This document shows positions 10,617 through 19,711 of a DNA stretch of 64,000 nt, in pieces (the stretch's first letter is position 1; every line of letters starts with the position of its first letter). The position numbers and the translations under genes are program-made. This DNA is from Bradyrhizobium diazoefficiens (GTDB lineage: Bacteria > Pseudomonadota > Alphaproteobacteria > Rhizobiales > Xanthobacteraceae): positions 1,674,001 through 1,738,000 of the forward strand of contig NZ_CP067101.1 of NCBI RefSeq assembly GCF_016616425.1, given 5' to 3'. The notes under the pieces are model-generated. The model worked only from the letters and a program-made list of their open reading frames with translations. It was not told the DNA's origin and searched no databases.

Positions 10617-11732
10617 TTAGACCACGATGCTCAATCGCTTCGCCGCCCGCGTGATCCCGGTGTAGAGCCACCGCGCCCTGGACTCCCCAAACGCAAAGCT
10701 CTCGTCGAACAGCACGACGTCGTCCCATTGCGAGCCCTGCGATTTGTGCACGGTGAGCACGTAGCCGTAGTCGAACTCGTCATAGGGCTTGCGCTGCTCC
10801 CAGGCGATCTGCTCGATGCCGCCTTCGAAGCAATCGGCGCGCACCGAGACCTTCGTCACCTTATGGCCGAAATCCTCGTCCGGCGACAGCCGCATGGAGA
10901 GGATGCGCGATTTCGAGCGCGAGGCGTTGCGCGACTTCACCCGCCACAGGCCGCCGTTGAACAGGCCTTTCTTGCGGTTGTTGCGCAGGCACACCAGCTT
11001 GTCGCCGGCGACCGGAAAGGCGTCCTCGATGTTCTGGCGCTGGCGCACCCGCATGTTGTAGGCGCGGCGGGTGTTGTTGCGGCCGACCAGGACCTGGTCG
11101 GCGCTCATGACCCGATCGGGGTCGAGCTCCTTGCGCGAGACCACTTCGCTGTCGCCGTAGCGGCCGATGTCGAGCTCGCGGCCTTCGCGGATGTCCATCG
11201 ACATCCGCACGATCGGATCGTCCTGGGCCTGGCGGTGCACCTCGGTCAGCATCGCGTCCGGTTCGGTGTTGGTGAAGAAGCCGCCGCCCTGGATCGGCGG
11301 CAACTGCGCGGGATCCCCCAACACGAGCAGCGGGCAGTCGAACGACATCAGGTCGCGGCCGAGTTCGGCGTCGACCATCGAGCATTCGTCGATCACGATC
11401 AGCTTCGCTTTCGAAGCCGGCGCGTCGTCCCACAATTCAAAGCTCGGCTGCTCCTCGCCGGATTCGCGGGCGCGATAGATCAACGAGTGGATGGTGGAGG
11501 CGTCGTCGCAACCCTTGTTGCGCATGACGAGGGCGGCCTTGCCGGTGAAGGCGGCGAACTTCACCTCGCCATCGACGCCGTCGGCGATGTGCCGGGCCAG
11601 AGTCGTCTTGCCGGTCCCGGCGAAGCCGAACAGGCGGAACACCGGCGGCGTGCCGTTACGGCCGGGCTTGGCCTTGAGCCAGTCGCCGACGGCCTTCAGA
11701 GCGGCATCCTGATGCGGGGTGAATGTCGGCAT
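10617..11732 (-). CDS. RecD-like ATP-dependent DNA helicase
   Basis: A 371-residue superfamily-1 helicase of the RecD/TraI-like AAA type, cytosolic. Walker A is GFAGTGKTT at residues 36-44, Walker B is LIVIDECSMVD around 111-121, GDPAQLPP at 139-146 is motif III-like, and VLTVHKSQGSQWDDV near the C-terminus is motif V (UvrD_C_2 type), followed by LYTGITRAAKRLSIVV. The start is the ATG at 11732 (MPTFTPHQDAALKAVGDWL); upstream in-frame sequence lacks family features. It stands alone rather than with recB/recC, and is shorter than RecD, so an accessory repair or mobile-element-derived helicase is possible. Confidence 0.88.
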   Translation of the reverse strand: MPTFTPHQDAALKAVGDWLKAKPGRNGTPPVFRLFGFAGTGKTTLARHIADGVDGEVKFAAFTGKAALVMRNKGCDDASTIHSLIYRARESGEEQPSFELWDDAPASKAKLIVIDECSMVDAELGRDLMSFDCPLLVLGDPAQLPPIQGGGFFTNTEPDAMLTEVHRQAQDDPIVRMSMDIREGRELDIGRYGDSEVVSRKELDPDRVMSADQVLVGRNNTRRAYNMRVRQRQNIEDAFPVAGDKLVCLRNNRKKGLFNGGLWRVKSRNASRSKSRILSMRLSPDEDFGHKVTKVSVRADCFEGGIEQIAWEQRKPYDEFDYGYVLTVHKSQGSQWDDVVLFDESFAFGESRARWLYTGITRAAKRLSIVV

Positions 11733-11904
11733 GATCTTTCGGGGAGCGGGAAGGCGCCACCATAAATGAGTCGGCGCAGCACAAACTAACCATTCGGCTT
11801 GTGCAATCAAGCCATTCTCCCGCGCGGCGGAATTGCTGCTCCGTAGACAGCGCTGCCTCACCTACTAAGATGAGCGCAACAAGAACAAGCGGGAGAGCGA
11901 CGCC

Positions 11905-13110
11905 ATGAAGTTCGGCATCTTCTACGAGCTGCAATTGCCGCGGCCCTGGATGGCCGGCGACGAGCTCAGGCTCTACCAGAACGCCCTTTCGCAGATGGAG
12001 CTCGCCGACAAGCTCGGCTACGACCATGCCTGGGTCGTCGAGCACCACTTCCTCGAAGAATACTCGCACTCGCCGTCGCCGGAATCGTTCCTCGCGGCGG
12101 CCAGCCAGCGCACAAAGAACATCCGGCTCGGTCACGGCATCCTCCAGCTTACCACCAATCATCCGGCGCGCGTTGCCGAGCGTGTCGCGGTGCTCGATCT
12201 GCTCTCGAACGGCCGCTGCGAGTTCGGCATGGGCGAGAGCGCATCCATCACCGAGCTCACCCCGTTCGGCCGCGACATGGAGACCAAGAAGGAGGTGTTC
12301 GAGGAGGCCGTCGCCGCGATCTTCCCGATGTTCAAGGACGCGGGGAGCGAGCATCACGGCAAGTACTTCGACATTCCCTTGCGCAACGTCGTGCCGAAGC
12401 CGGTGCAGAAGCCGCATCCGCCGCTGTGGATGGCCTGCTCGCAGCTGCCGACCATCGAGCGCGCCGGCCGCCATGGCTTTGGCGCACTCGGCTTCCAGTT
12501 CGTCAGCGCCGATGCCGCCCATGCCTGGGTGCACGCTTATTACAATGCGATGACCAAGCGCCTCACCAAGCTCGCCGATTACGAGATCAATCCGAACATG
12601 GCGCTGGTCTCGTTCTTCATGTGCGCCAGGACCGACGAGGAGGCGCGTGCGCGCGCCGACGGCGCCACCTTCTTCCAGTTCGCGCTGCGCTTCTACGGCG
12701 CCTCGCAGAACCGCCAGCGTCCGGCGCCCTACACCGTCAACATGTGGGACGAGTACAACAAGTGGAAGCGCGACAATCCCGAGGCGCAGGAGGCGGCGCT
12801 GCGCGGCGGCCTGATCGGCTCACCGGAGACGATCCGCAAGAAGCTGAAGCGCTTCCAGTCTTCCCATATCGACCAGGTCATCCTGCTCAACCAGGCCGGC
12901 AAGAACAGCCACGAGCACATCTGCGAATCGCTCGAGCTGTTCGGCCGTGAGGTGATGCCTGAGTTCCAGAACGATCCGGCGCAAGCAGCCTGGAAACAGG
13001 GCGTCATGAGCGGCGAGATCGAGCTGGAAGAGATCGACACGAAGGCTTTTACGGACCGCTACGGCAAGCTCGCGATCAATGCCGCCCCGGTGAAGGCAGC
13101 CGCAGAATAG
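11905..13110 (+). CDS. Luciferase-like (LLM) flavin-dependent monooxygenase
   Basis: A 401-residue TIM-barrel flavin-dependent oxidoreductase of the bacterial luciferase-like family, probably using FMN. It starts MKFGIFYELQLPRPW and contains the typical blocks YDHAWVVEHHF (residues 39-50), RLGHGILQLTTNHPARVAERVAVLD, GRCEFGMGES and GLIGSPETIRKKL. GGGAGAG precedes the ATG at 11905. It is encoded divergently from the helicase gene. The substrate is unknown; the flavin reductase at 25585 could in principle feed such enzymes, but it is 12 kb away. Confidence 0.9.
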   Translation: MKFGIFYELQLPRPWMAGDELRLYQNALSQMELADKLGYDHAWVVEHHFLEEYSHSPSPESFLAAASQRTKNIRLGHGILQLTTNHPARVAERVAVLDLLSNGRCEFGMGESASITELTPFGRDMETKKEVFEEAVAAIFPMFKDAGSEHHGKYFDIPLRNVVPKPVQKPHPPLWMACSQLPTIERAGRHGFGALGFQFVSADAAHAWVHAYYNAMTKRLTKLADYEINPNMALVSFFMCARTDEEARARADGATFFQFALRFYGASQNRQRPAPYTVNMWDEYNKWKRDNPEAQEAALRGGLIGSPETIRKKLKRFQSSHIDQVILLNQAGKNSHEHICESLELFGREVMPEFQNDPAQAAWKQGVMSGEIELEEIDTKAFTDRYGKLAINAAPVKAAAE

Positions 13111-13326
13111 CCCGTTGTCACGTCATGCTGCTGACGCATTCTCTGTCTTAGTCGGCGCAACATAAAACAGTGCGTGGGAACCGCCCGGTTCGCACGACGG
13201 TTCCGTAGCCAAGGGGTTGGCACGACTCCGCAAAACTTCGGCGCAAGCTTGATGAACGCGTCCGCGTTCGCTTGCCGTGCCTGCGGTGTCGGGAACCGGA
13301 CGACGAAAAACATCACAGGAGTTATG

Positions 13327-13815
13327 ATGACGTTCCGCTCGAGCGCCGCGGTTTGCGGCGCCCTGGTTGCGCTTGCCATGTCTATTACCGTTGCGCGCGG
13401 TGAAACGCGTGGAGTTCACGCAACCGCCGTCGATGCCGCTTCGGGGAATGCGGTCGTTGGCGCTGCTTCGATGTACAATCCGTTCAAGCCCGGCAAGGAG
13501 GAGGGCGGTCCGCGCACAGCCTCCGGCGAGCGTTATGATCCCTCTGCCTGGACGGCTGCCATCAAGACCAATCTGCGAAAGAAATTCGGTGGGGTGCTTT
13601 TTGGCGCGAGGCCGAAATATGCCCTCGTCGAAGCTGCCGGCAAGAAGGTCATTGTCAAGATCAATGACGTGGGGCCACTCAGGCCTGGCCGCATCATTGA
13701 TTTCAACGAGCGGACGATGCGCCATTTCGATCCCAGCCTCGAGCGCGGAGTCATCAAGGACGTGAGAGTCAGCCCGCTTTCAGGGGACGATTGGACATTG
13801 GGCCCGGTGGGCTGA
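13327..13815 (+). CDS. RlpA-like double-psi beta-barrel protein
   Basis: A secreted protein of 162 residues. The N-terminus is a signal peptide (cut probably after VARGE). The core has the RlpA/expansin-like pattern: ASMYNPF, ASGERYDPSAWTAAI, KKVIVKINDVGPLRPGRIIDFNE and a C-terminal VRVSPL strand. The normal RlpA 'G.(A/V)D.(S)' end is retained only partly as GRIIDFNERTMRHF. AGGAG at 13317-13321 favours the second of two adjacent ATGs (13327). RlpA proteins bind or cleave denuded peptidoglycan; this one lacks a SPOR domain, and catalytic activity is not certain. Confidence 0.78.
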   Translation: MTFRSSAAVCGALVALAMSITVARGETRGVHATAVDAASGNAVVGAASMYNPFKPGKEEGGPRTASGERYDPSAWTAAIKTNLRKKFGGVLFGARPKYALVEAAGKKVIVKINDVGPLRPGRIIDFNERTMRHFDPSLERGVIKDVRVSPLSGDDWTLGPVG

Positions 13816-14680
13816 CGTTGCACGCCGTTGAATGGCAGCTGCGTCGGCGACTTCCGTTGCTGGCCGTTGGCCGGACCTCGCCGATTCCAATCGCGATGTC
13901 GGCGATCATCGATGGAGCGGACGTGGAAGCGCGCGCTCCCACCGGCGCTTGTGACCCCTGAGCCGAACCACGCTGATGCTATTGTGATGTCGGCTATCGG
14001 CGATACACCAGACGCGGAGCCGCTCCTTGGCTGCCAGCAGTTACCCATCAGCGAAGTCTACTCGCTTCTGATCGAAGTCCGCTTTATGTGGCGATCAAAT
14101 GCGCGCCCCGATATGAAGCTACTTCGGCTCTTTCCTGCCACCTGGTTCGCGAGCAGCCGAGCTAAGCTCCGGCTCTCAACTGCTCGACCGGCTGCTCTAT
14201 CATCGCTTCATGGTCATATGGCGTCAGTGAATGCCTGCCGCCCAGCGCCAGTTGGTTCTGAAGGATCGTCGCCATCATGTCTTTAGCGCTCATGACCCCT
14301 CGTCCGAAAAGCTAATCGTCATAAGAACAATCTGGAGTAGAAGCTGTACGACCTAAAATGCACAACACCCGTAAGACTACGGCAAAGCCGTCATCTTCCC
14401 GAACTGGATACCGTTCTCCCAGTCGTGGCGTTGAACGGATGCATCCTTGTGCTATGTTTCGTTTACCTCAGTCCCTCTTGGGATTGATGGGGCGGGTGGA
14501 TTATCAGGCTTACGGACTGCCGCCTGCCGATTGGAATTGGAATACTTAAAGCCATAGGCCCCGCCTCCGGACGCATTTCAACGGCCGGGGAATGTCCATT
14601 TACATCATTTCCCTCCGTTCTTCCCTTTGACTCGGAGGCGGGCTTTTTCTGTCAAGCTTGATCGAAAAAGTGATTCCGCC
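13816..14680. other. Gene-poor stretch with a terminator-like structure
   Basis: About 865 bases with no gene I can support. The 152-codon plus-strand frame at 13828-14286 has no family signal and unusual composition. A 63-codon frame at 14358-14549 ends in a curious YQAYGLPPADWNWNT and could be a fragment of something coding. The right end holds a long-range stem and T-tract (14560-14649). G+C is somewhat lower than in the flanks. Confidence 0.5.
14560..14649 (+). other. Long-range stem with T-tract (possible small-RNA 3' end)
   Basis: CCCGCCTCC (14560-14568) pairs perfectly with GGAGGCGGG (14634-14642), and the right arm is followed by CTTTTTCT. The 65-base interior can fold further. This has the form of an intrinsic terminator with a long apical region. 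It lies 32 bases upstream of the secreted-protein gene at 14681, so it may be the end of a short untranslated transcript or a leader element. No RNA family is recognised. Confidence 0.35.
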
Positions 14681-15433
14681 ATGTGTATCCCGAAAAGCAG
14701 AGCGCAATGCGTCGCAGTCAATCGTCACAAGGCGGGCGTGGCCTGCCACTACTTCGCTGTTTCGATACTCGCAGCTTGCATTGTTCAGCTCGCAAGCAGT
14801 TCGGCGCAGGCCCAGTGCGCAGCTCGCGATGTTTTGGAGAGACAGCTGAAGCTCAAGACACGCGGGGCCGAAGGGTCTCAACGCCTTATTAAATCGGAGG
14901 GCGACGTTGCGACATGGAAAACGATTACAATAGGCACGTTCGCTGACTCACTTGAGCTGCGTAACGCGATGGACAGGATGGGGTGCAATGTCGGGGGCGG
15001 GGCGGCCGAAATTCTCGCTCGACCGACGTTTATCCTTACGTCTCGCAAGGCAGACGTGGAGCTTGCAGTCGTCTCACCGGCGCAGCTTGGCTTCACGTCC
15101 GATAACGTGACGTTAGCTGACCTTCACGCGCGGGCTCGAAACCTCGGCTTTGAACTCGCGCCGGCCGAGGTCGGACCGCAATTGCGCATCCAGTATCTCG
15201 ACCAGCCCATGGGTGAGTTTCTCATCATCGGAATGGAGCCGATCAAGACCTGGAGCGGCGAGCCGATTATCCTGAATGTAGCAAATGGCGGCGCCGGATT
15301 GATCCTGATCGGCCAAGACGGTAGAGCCGAGGCGGAAATACCCGTCACGTCTCGGATCGTTTTGGTGCGCTCCCGTAAATCCGCGCCCAACGTCGAACTC
15401 ATCGATGAGGCTGCAGCTATTCTGCCAAAGTGA
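14681..15433 (+). CDS. Secreted hypothetical protein
   Basis: A 250-residue protein of unknown function. The N-terminus (MCIPKSRAQCVAVNRHKAG) is followed by a hydrophobic segment (VACHYFAVSILAACIVQLA) and a likely signal-peptidase site near SSAQAQ. The mature part is predicted mixed alpha/beta with no cysteine pattern or known motif; a stretch around 130-190 (LADLHARARNLGFELAPAEV) looks helical. The ATG at 14681 is the first good start but has no clear ribosome site. The stop codon overlaps the region just before the next gene, suggesting cotranscription with the hydrolase. Confidence 0.62.
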   Translation: MCIPKSRAQCVAVNRHKAGVACHYFAVSILAACIVQLASSSAQAQCAARDVLERQLKLKTRGAEGSQRLIKSEGDVATWKTITIGTFADSLELRNAMDRMGCNVGGGAAEILARPTFILTSRKADVELAVVSPAQLGFTSDNVTLADLHARARNLGFELAPAEVGPQLRIQYLDQPMGEFLIIGMEPIKTWSGEPIILNVANGGAGLILIGQDGRAEAEIPVTSRIVLVRSRKSAPNVELIDEAAAILPK

Positions 15434-15489
15434 AGAGGACGACCGCGACCGGCCCGTGGCTGACCTCGACCCAGAGGATGGAGGCGTTG

Positions 15490-16302
15490 ATGCGAGTTTG
15501 CCCGACTGTCATCGCCTTGTTGGCGACACTGATGGGCTTCACGGCACAAGCGTATGCAGGCAAGTTCGTTGAGTTTGAAAGCGGAGGAATTGAGTCCAAC
15601 CGCGTGCAGCTCGTTGGATATCTTGCCCGGCCTCAAGGTAGCGGGCCATTCCCCGCGGTGGTCGTCTTGCACGGCTGCGGCGGTTTTCACCAGGACATGC
15701 TTGCGTGGGCCGACAGGCTCCGCAGGTGGGGATATGTCGCCCTGGCAGTGGACAGTTTTGGTCCTCGCGGAATTGAGACGGCGTGCGGTAACTTTGCTGA
15801 TCAGCCCGCAGACGCGTTCCAGGCGCTCGCATACTTGAAGACGCAGCCCTTTGTACGTGCAGATCATGTGGCGGTCTTGGGCTTCTCCTTGGGAGGATCT
15901 TCGGTTCTTACCGTCTTAGAGAAAGGATCAATCTCCGAGCTGTTCCAAGACAAATTCCGCGCTGGCGTTGCTCTTTATCCCCCATGTAACGGCTCAAGTG
16001 GCATCATGACAGCGCCGACACTGGTGCTCATTGGAGCAGTGGATGACTGGACCCCGTCGTCGGCGTGCGAGGCGATGGCCGCAGGACGCAGCGAACTCGG
16101 GATTTCACGATCGGGCGGCGACCGGTCCTTAGTGCAATTGATAATCTATCCTGACGCTCACCACGGGTTTGATCTGGCGGGGCTGAGGTTTACGAACGGT
16201 ATTAAGTTTTCCGGGCATCGATTGGAATACAACGATGCCGTGACAAGAGACAGCATCGGGAAAGTGCGCGCGTTCTTTCGACAGACGCTCAGCCACGAAT
16301 AG
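15490..16302 (+). CDS. Secreted dienelactone-hydrolase-like protein
   Basis: A 270-residue alpha/beta hydrolase of the DLH family with a signal peptide (MRVCPTVIALLATLMGF, cut near AYAG). The oxyanion region VVVLHGCGGFHQDM, nucleophile elbow GFSLGGSS (Ser instead of the Cys of true dienelactone hydrolase), acid in LIGAVDDWTP and histidine in YPDAHHGFD are all visible. The ATG at 15490 is chosen because GGAGG ends five bases upstream; a GTG at 15430 overlapping the previous stop would add a non-signal extension. The exported location and Ser nucleophile suggest a periplasmic esterase of unknown substrate. Confidence 0.85.
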   Translation: MRVCPTVIALLATLMGFTAQAYAGKFVEFESGGIESNRVQLVGYLARPQGSGPFPAVVVLHGCGGFHQDMLAWADRLRRWGYVALAVDSFGPRGIETACGNFADQPADAFQALAYLKTQPFVRADHVAVLGFSLGGSSVLTVLEKGSISELFQDKFRAGVALYPPCNGSSGIMTAPTLVLIGAVDDWTPSSACEAMAAGRSELGISRSGGDRSLVQLIIYPDAHHGFDLAGLRFTNGIKFSGHRLEYNDAVTRDSIGKVRAFFRQTLSHE

Positions 16303-16466
16303 AGCGGCGAGTATCGTCCCGGCCCATAGCCGACCTGCCGGTGCGTTCAGCCGAGGGCTGTTCGTGGCCCCAATGCGGACGCTGTATCCTTGCATTCCGC
16401 CGGAACGTGACTGCGGCTGTGGCCGCCGGCAGAGGCTTCTCTGTCTTCCGCGGAGATCTCCTTGCT

Positions 16467-16487
16467 GTTATCCTCTCGCAGGATAAC
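16467..16487. promoter_or_regulatory. Inverted repeat upstream of the LuxR gene
   Basis: GTTATCC-TCTCGCA-GGATAAC is a perfect 7-bp inverted repeat ending 17 bases before the ATG at 16505. It could be an operator for autoregulation by the LuxR-type product or an RNA hairpin just upstream of the ribosome site GGAGG. Confidence 0.4.
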
Positions 16488-16504
16488 GCCTTGCGGAGGA
16501 AACG

Positions 16505-17287
16505 ATGGGGTCTCGGACTGCGCCCACACATCCGTCGGCGGGTGATGTCACGTCCGCGGTGCTCGCCATCGGCCGCCCCGACTTCCCGAACATCCTCATC
16601 GACACGCTGCGCCGGCAGGCCGGCGTCGGCCACTGCATGGTGTTCGCGCTGAGGCGCGCTGGTGCCGCGACCTGCCTGCTCGATGCCGGCAACATCCCGA
16701 TCGGCGGCGATCTCGGCGCCGCCTATGCCGGACAGTTCCACCAATCCGATCCCAACCGCGATGCGCTGTTCGAAGGCGAGGGCCGCGCGCCGATCATGCT
16801 GCCGGCGTTCGCGCCGCGGATGTATGGTGCGCGCTACCGGAAGATCTTCTTCCGCGATTCCGGCATCGTCGATAAATGCGCCACTGCGATCTGGACTGGC
16901 GACACCTGCTTCTATGTCAATTTTTATCGCATCGCAGCCCAGGGCCGCTTCAGTGATGCGCAGCACCACCGACTTGAGGCGATCGCACCTGCGATCGCCG
17001 CGAGCGTGGCGCGCCATTTTCAGGAGAAGGTGACCCCCGAGCAGTCTCTCGCCAAATTGTTCGCGACCCGCGCGCCGCTCTCCGGTCTCACGCGGCGAGA
17101 GCAGGAGGTCTGCCGGCACATCCTGGCAGGCTTCAGCTCCGAGGCGATCTCGCAAGGACTCGGCATCAGCCTGCATTCGACGCTGACCTATCGCAAGCGC
17201 GCCTATCAGCGGCTCGGTATCTCCTCGCAGAGCGAGCTGTTTGCGATCGTGCTGGGCCTGCTCGCCGGGCCGCGCAGCCTGAAATAA
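16505..17287 (+). CDS. LuxR-family transcriptional regulator
   Basis: A 260-residue cytosolic regulator. The C-terminal 65 residues are a LuxR/GerE helix-turn-helix (LTRREQEVCRHILAGFSSEA...HSTLTYRKRAYQRLGIS). The N-terminal 190 residues are an effector-like domain without recognised ligand motifs (not the autoinducer-binding W/Y/D pattern). GGAGG precedes the ATG. No luxI-like synthase is nearby. A partial copy of its 3' third, with indels, survives at 18438-18587, which shows this segment has been duplicated and has decayed. Confidence 0.88.
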   Translation: MGSRTAPTHPSAGDVTSAVLAIGRPDFPNILIDTLRRQAGVGHCMVFALRRAGAATCLLDAGNIPIGGDLGAAYAGQFHQSDPNRDALFEGEGRAPIMLPAFAPRMYGARYRKIFFRDSGIVDKCATAIWTGDTCFYVNFYRIAAQGRFSDAQHHRLEAIAPAIAASVARHFQEKVTPEQSLAKLFATRAPLSGLTRREQEVCRHILAGFSSEAISQGLGISLHSTLTYRKRAYQRLGISSQSELFAIVLGLLAGPRSLK

Positions 17288-17490
17288 GCAAGGGATACTG
17301 CGGCGCGCTTTGTGTTTCCACCGGCAGCCAAGGCGGCCTCCAGAATATCCGTGCTGGCGGGACCAACGATTTAACCCGACGGTGGTCGCATCCTCGTTGA
17401 TAAGAAAAAAAGAACCTGCGGGATGCAACTCAGCAGCTTCCCAACGACGCCGTAGGGATGCAGCGTGCCGGCCCCAGGCGGTACGAACCT

Positions 17491-17769
17491 TTACGGGCTG
17501 AACAGACTGCGGAGAAATCGCTCCTTTTCGCCAGGCGCGTAACCCTGGGAAGCGCCAAAATACGGCTCATTGGAGCCGGGGTAGAGCGCGGCCCCGGAGT
17601 GTGTCGGCGGCTGAGGTGGCGCGTAGGCAAAACTCGAAGCGGGACCTGATGCGAACATACCCGGATTCGAATGAACAATGGCGTGCCGCCGGTGTGCATG
17701 ATGCACCTGTGCCGCGTTCGCAACGCCGCCCAAGGCGATCAGAAAGCTCAAGGCCAGAATAGAGCGCAT
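17491..17769 (-). CDS. Small secreted His/Pro-rich protein
   Basis: A 92-residue protein with a signal peptide (MRSILALSFLIALGGVANA) followed by a His-rich stretch (QVHHAHRRHAIVHS) and a Pro/Ser/Gly/Tyr-rich, low-complexity tail. No fold is predicted. The His cluster could bind metal, but that is only inference. Small exported proteins of this type recur in Bradyrhizobium genomes. Confidence 0.6.
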   Translation of the reverse strand: MRSILALSFLIALGGVANAAQVHHAHRRHAIVHSNPGMFASGPASSFAYAPPQPPTHSGAALYPGSNEPYFGASQGYAPGEKERFLRSLFSP

Positions 17770-18109
17770 CGCTTTTTCTCCAAATGCCTGCCTGCTTAAC
17801 TAGCGCTCGGCCGCAGCGGCCCAACACATTGCGGCCTCACGATTAGTCACATCCCCGGCATCACGGTGGGCGTCTTCTTTCATGGCAGCCCATCGTACGA
17901 CCGGGCCGGCCGCCGCAAGACCCACGGCGGGCTTGATCGATCAGCTTACGGCTTCCAAAGCTGACCAATCCAAGGGCTTTTGGCCGACGCATCGTCAACA
18001 TGCGATTCCTGCAGAGCGCATTAACCGAGGAATGACTCCAAATCGGTACCAAGCTTGCGCCGCTCTATGAAGCTTCACGAGTCCGGAATGTTCTTCAACT
18101 CATCGGCCA
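17770..18109. other. Gene-less stretch
   Basis: About 340 bases between two small minus-strand genes. Short frames cross it, but none has an export signal, a ribosome site or a family resemblance. It contains the promoter region of the 17491-17769 gene. No repeat was seen. Confidence 0.5.
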
Positions 18110-18337
18110 TCAGAATTGATTATAGTTCGCGATGAGCGCGCCAAGCTCGGGATGGGTGGTCATCAGGCTCGAGCCGATCAGCAGCATGGTCAGCGCGATC
18201 ACAACCGGACTCAGAACCCGATATTCCATTTCTGGCGATATAACCGAAGGTTGCACCTGGGGTGGCGCGACCCCGATTGCCAGATCACGCGTGGCTGCAA
18301 GGGCGAAGGGGACAAGAAAATAAATTGAATGATGCAT
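18110..18337 (-). CDS. Small membrane protein (75 aa)
   Basis: A 75-residue protein with an N-terminal hydrophobic segment (MHHSIYFLVPFALAATRDLA) and a second helix (VLSPVVIALTMLLIGSSLM), probably anchored in the inner membrane. A GGAG lies about seven bases before the ATG at 18337. It is unlike any family I know. The LuxR remnant lies immediately upstream. Confidence 0.5.
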   Translation of the reverse strand: MHHSIYFLVPFALAATRDLAIGVAPPQVQPSVISPEMEYRVLSPVVIALTMLLIGSSLMTTHPELGALIANYNQF

Positions 18338-18437
18338 CGGATTCTCCGCGACGCTTGGAGCTAACCTGTCTGCGCTCGCAAGATAGCGCCATTTGCGGAG
18401 CGGTGGAGTGAGGCAGTTCACATTCATTGCTCGCCGC

Positions 18438-18587
18438 GCAGGCTTCAGCTCCGAGGCGATTTCGAAGCAGCTCGGCTTCAGCCTGCATTCGACGCTGACC
18501 TGTCGCAAGCGCGCCTGTGAGCGGCTCCGCATCGCAGAGCGAGCTGTTTGCGATCGTGCCGGGCGTGCTCGCAGGGCCGCGCAGCTG
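18438..18587 (+). pseudogene. Decayed partial copy of the LuxR gene
   Basis: Over roughly 150 bases this matches the intact LuxR gene from about 17126 to 17280: GCAGGCTTCAGCTCCGAGGC begins both. The copy still reads GFSSEAISKQLGFSLHSTL, but where the intact gene has GGTATCTCCTCGCAGAGC this one has lost five bases (CGCAT-CGCAGAGC), which puts the end out of frame. Only the helix-turn-helix part is present, so it cannot encode a working regulator. Confidence 0.85.
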
Positions 18588-18756
18588 AGCTGAGGAGGAC
18601 TCCAAATCCGCGATATCCATCTCCAAGGCGGATACGCCGAACAGGAGGTCGGTCGACGTTAACCATCGCTGATGGTTCCAGTCCGAGCGACATCGCTTCG
18701 AAGTTTCTTAAATTTTGCTGGATACCTCTTCCGGGCATGGTGACCTGGGGAAAGAT

Positions 18757-19611
18757 ATGAGTAAGCGGGCCAAGCGCAGAAAGGCAGAGACGTTCGCGCT
18801 GCCAATGGCCGCGCGCGTTGCAATCGGTGCCATCGCCGTCGCCGCGCTGGGGTACGGCTTGCTGTCTCGCCCGGCAAGGGTGCAACCGGTACGGAAGCCG
18901 TCCGCGCCGGAAGCGCGGGCATCGTCAACTCCGGTTTACGTGGCGCCTCCGGTTCATGCTTCCACTCCGGCTCCAGCTCCGATTCCGGCCCCGCTGGCCG
19001 AACCACCGAAAGCCGATGCTGACGTTCCCGGAGCATTGGTTCGGCAGGTGGTTGATTATGCCAGCCGACAGACGCCGGGCACGGTGATCATCGATACCGG
19101 AAACACGTTCCTCTATCTCGTTCTGAACGACAGACAGGCGATGCGCTACGGCATCGGTGTCGGCCGCGAAGGTTTCACATGGTCCGGTGAGCAGACTGTG
19201 GCTCGTAAGGCAGAATGGCCGGATTGGCATCCGCCTGCGGAGATGGTCTCGCGTCAGCCCTATCTGCCGCGGTTCATGGCAGGCGGTCCCGGCAACCCGC
19301 TCGGCGCCCGGGCGATGTATCTGGGTGAGACCGAATATAGAATTCACGGCACCAACAAGCCCGATACGATCGGGAAGCGGGTTTCGTCCGGCTGTATCCG
19401 GCTGACCAATGAGGACGTCGTGGATCTCTATGAGCGGGTGAAGGTCGGAGCGAAAGTGATCGTGCTTCCGGCAGCCGCTGCGCGCCGGCCATCTCAGGGA
19501 ACGCCCGACGCCGCTTCCCGATCGCCGGACCCGGCATCGCCGTCGAACCGGCCCGCGGCAACCAGCGTGCAGATGCCGTCATCTGGACCGAGGATCGCCG
19601 AGGTTCAGTAG
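18757..19611 (+). CDS. L,D-transpeptidase (YkuD family)
   Basis: A 284-residue peptidoglycan cross-linking or lipoprotein-attaching enzyme. A short basic N-terminus is followed by a membrane helix (about 15-35), then a Pro/Ala-rich linker and a YkuD domain from about residue 95. The catalytic block is HGTNKPDTIGKRVSSGCIRL, with the Cys in SSGCIRL, the His in HGTN and the Arg after the Cys. GGGGAAAG lies before the ATG at 18757. A 45-residue low-complexity tail follows the domain. Active in the periplasm, anchored by the N-terminal helix. Confidence 0.93.
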   Translation: MSKRAKRRKAETFALPMAARVAIGAIAVAALGYGLLSRPARVQPVRKPSAPEARASSTPVYVAPPVHASTPAPAPIPAPLAEPPKADADVPGALVRQVVDYASRQTPGTVIIDTGNTFLYLVLNDRQAMRYGIGVGREGFTWSGEQTVARKAEWPDWHPPAEMVSRQPYLPRFMAGGPGNPLGARAMYLGETEYRIHGTNKPDTIGKRVSSGCIRLTNEDVVDLYERVKVGAKVIVLPAAAARRPSQGTPDAASRSPDPASPSNRPAATSVQMPSSGPRIAEVQ

Positions 19612-19711
19612 CTCGGTCCTCCGTCCTTGGTCTACAACTGAGGACAAGGCGGCAATTCAAGTCGTCGCTTTCAAGTAAGCTTAGCGCAGCAACGGTCAGG
19701 AGGCGGGTTGT

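Noticed and set aside
13828..14286. A 152-codon plus-strand frame in the gene-poor stretch
   Set aside because: No ribosome site or family blocks; composition is unlike neighbouring genes.
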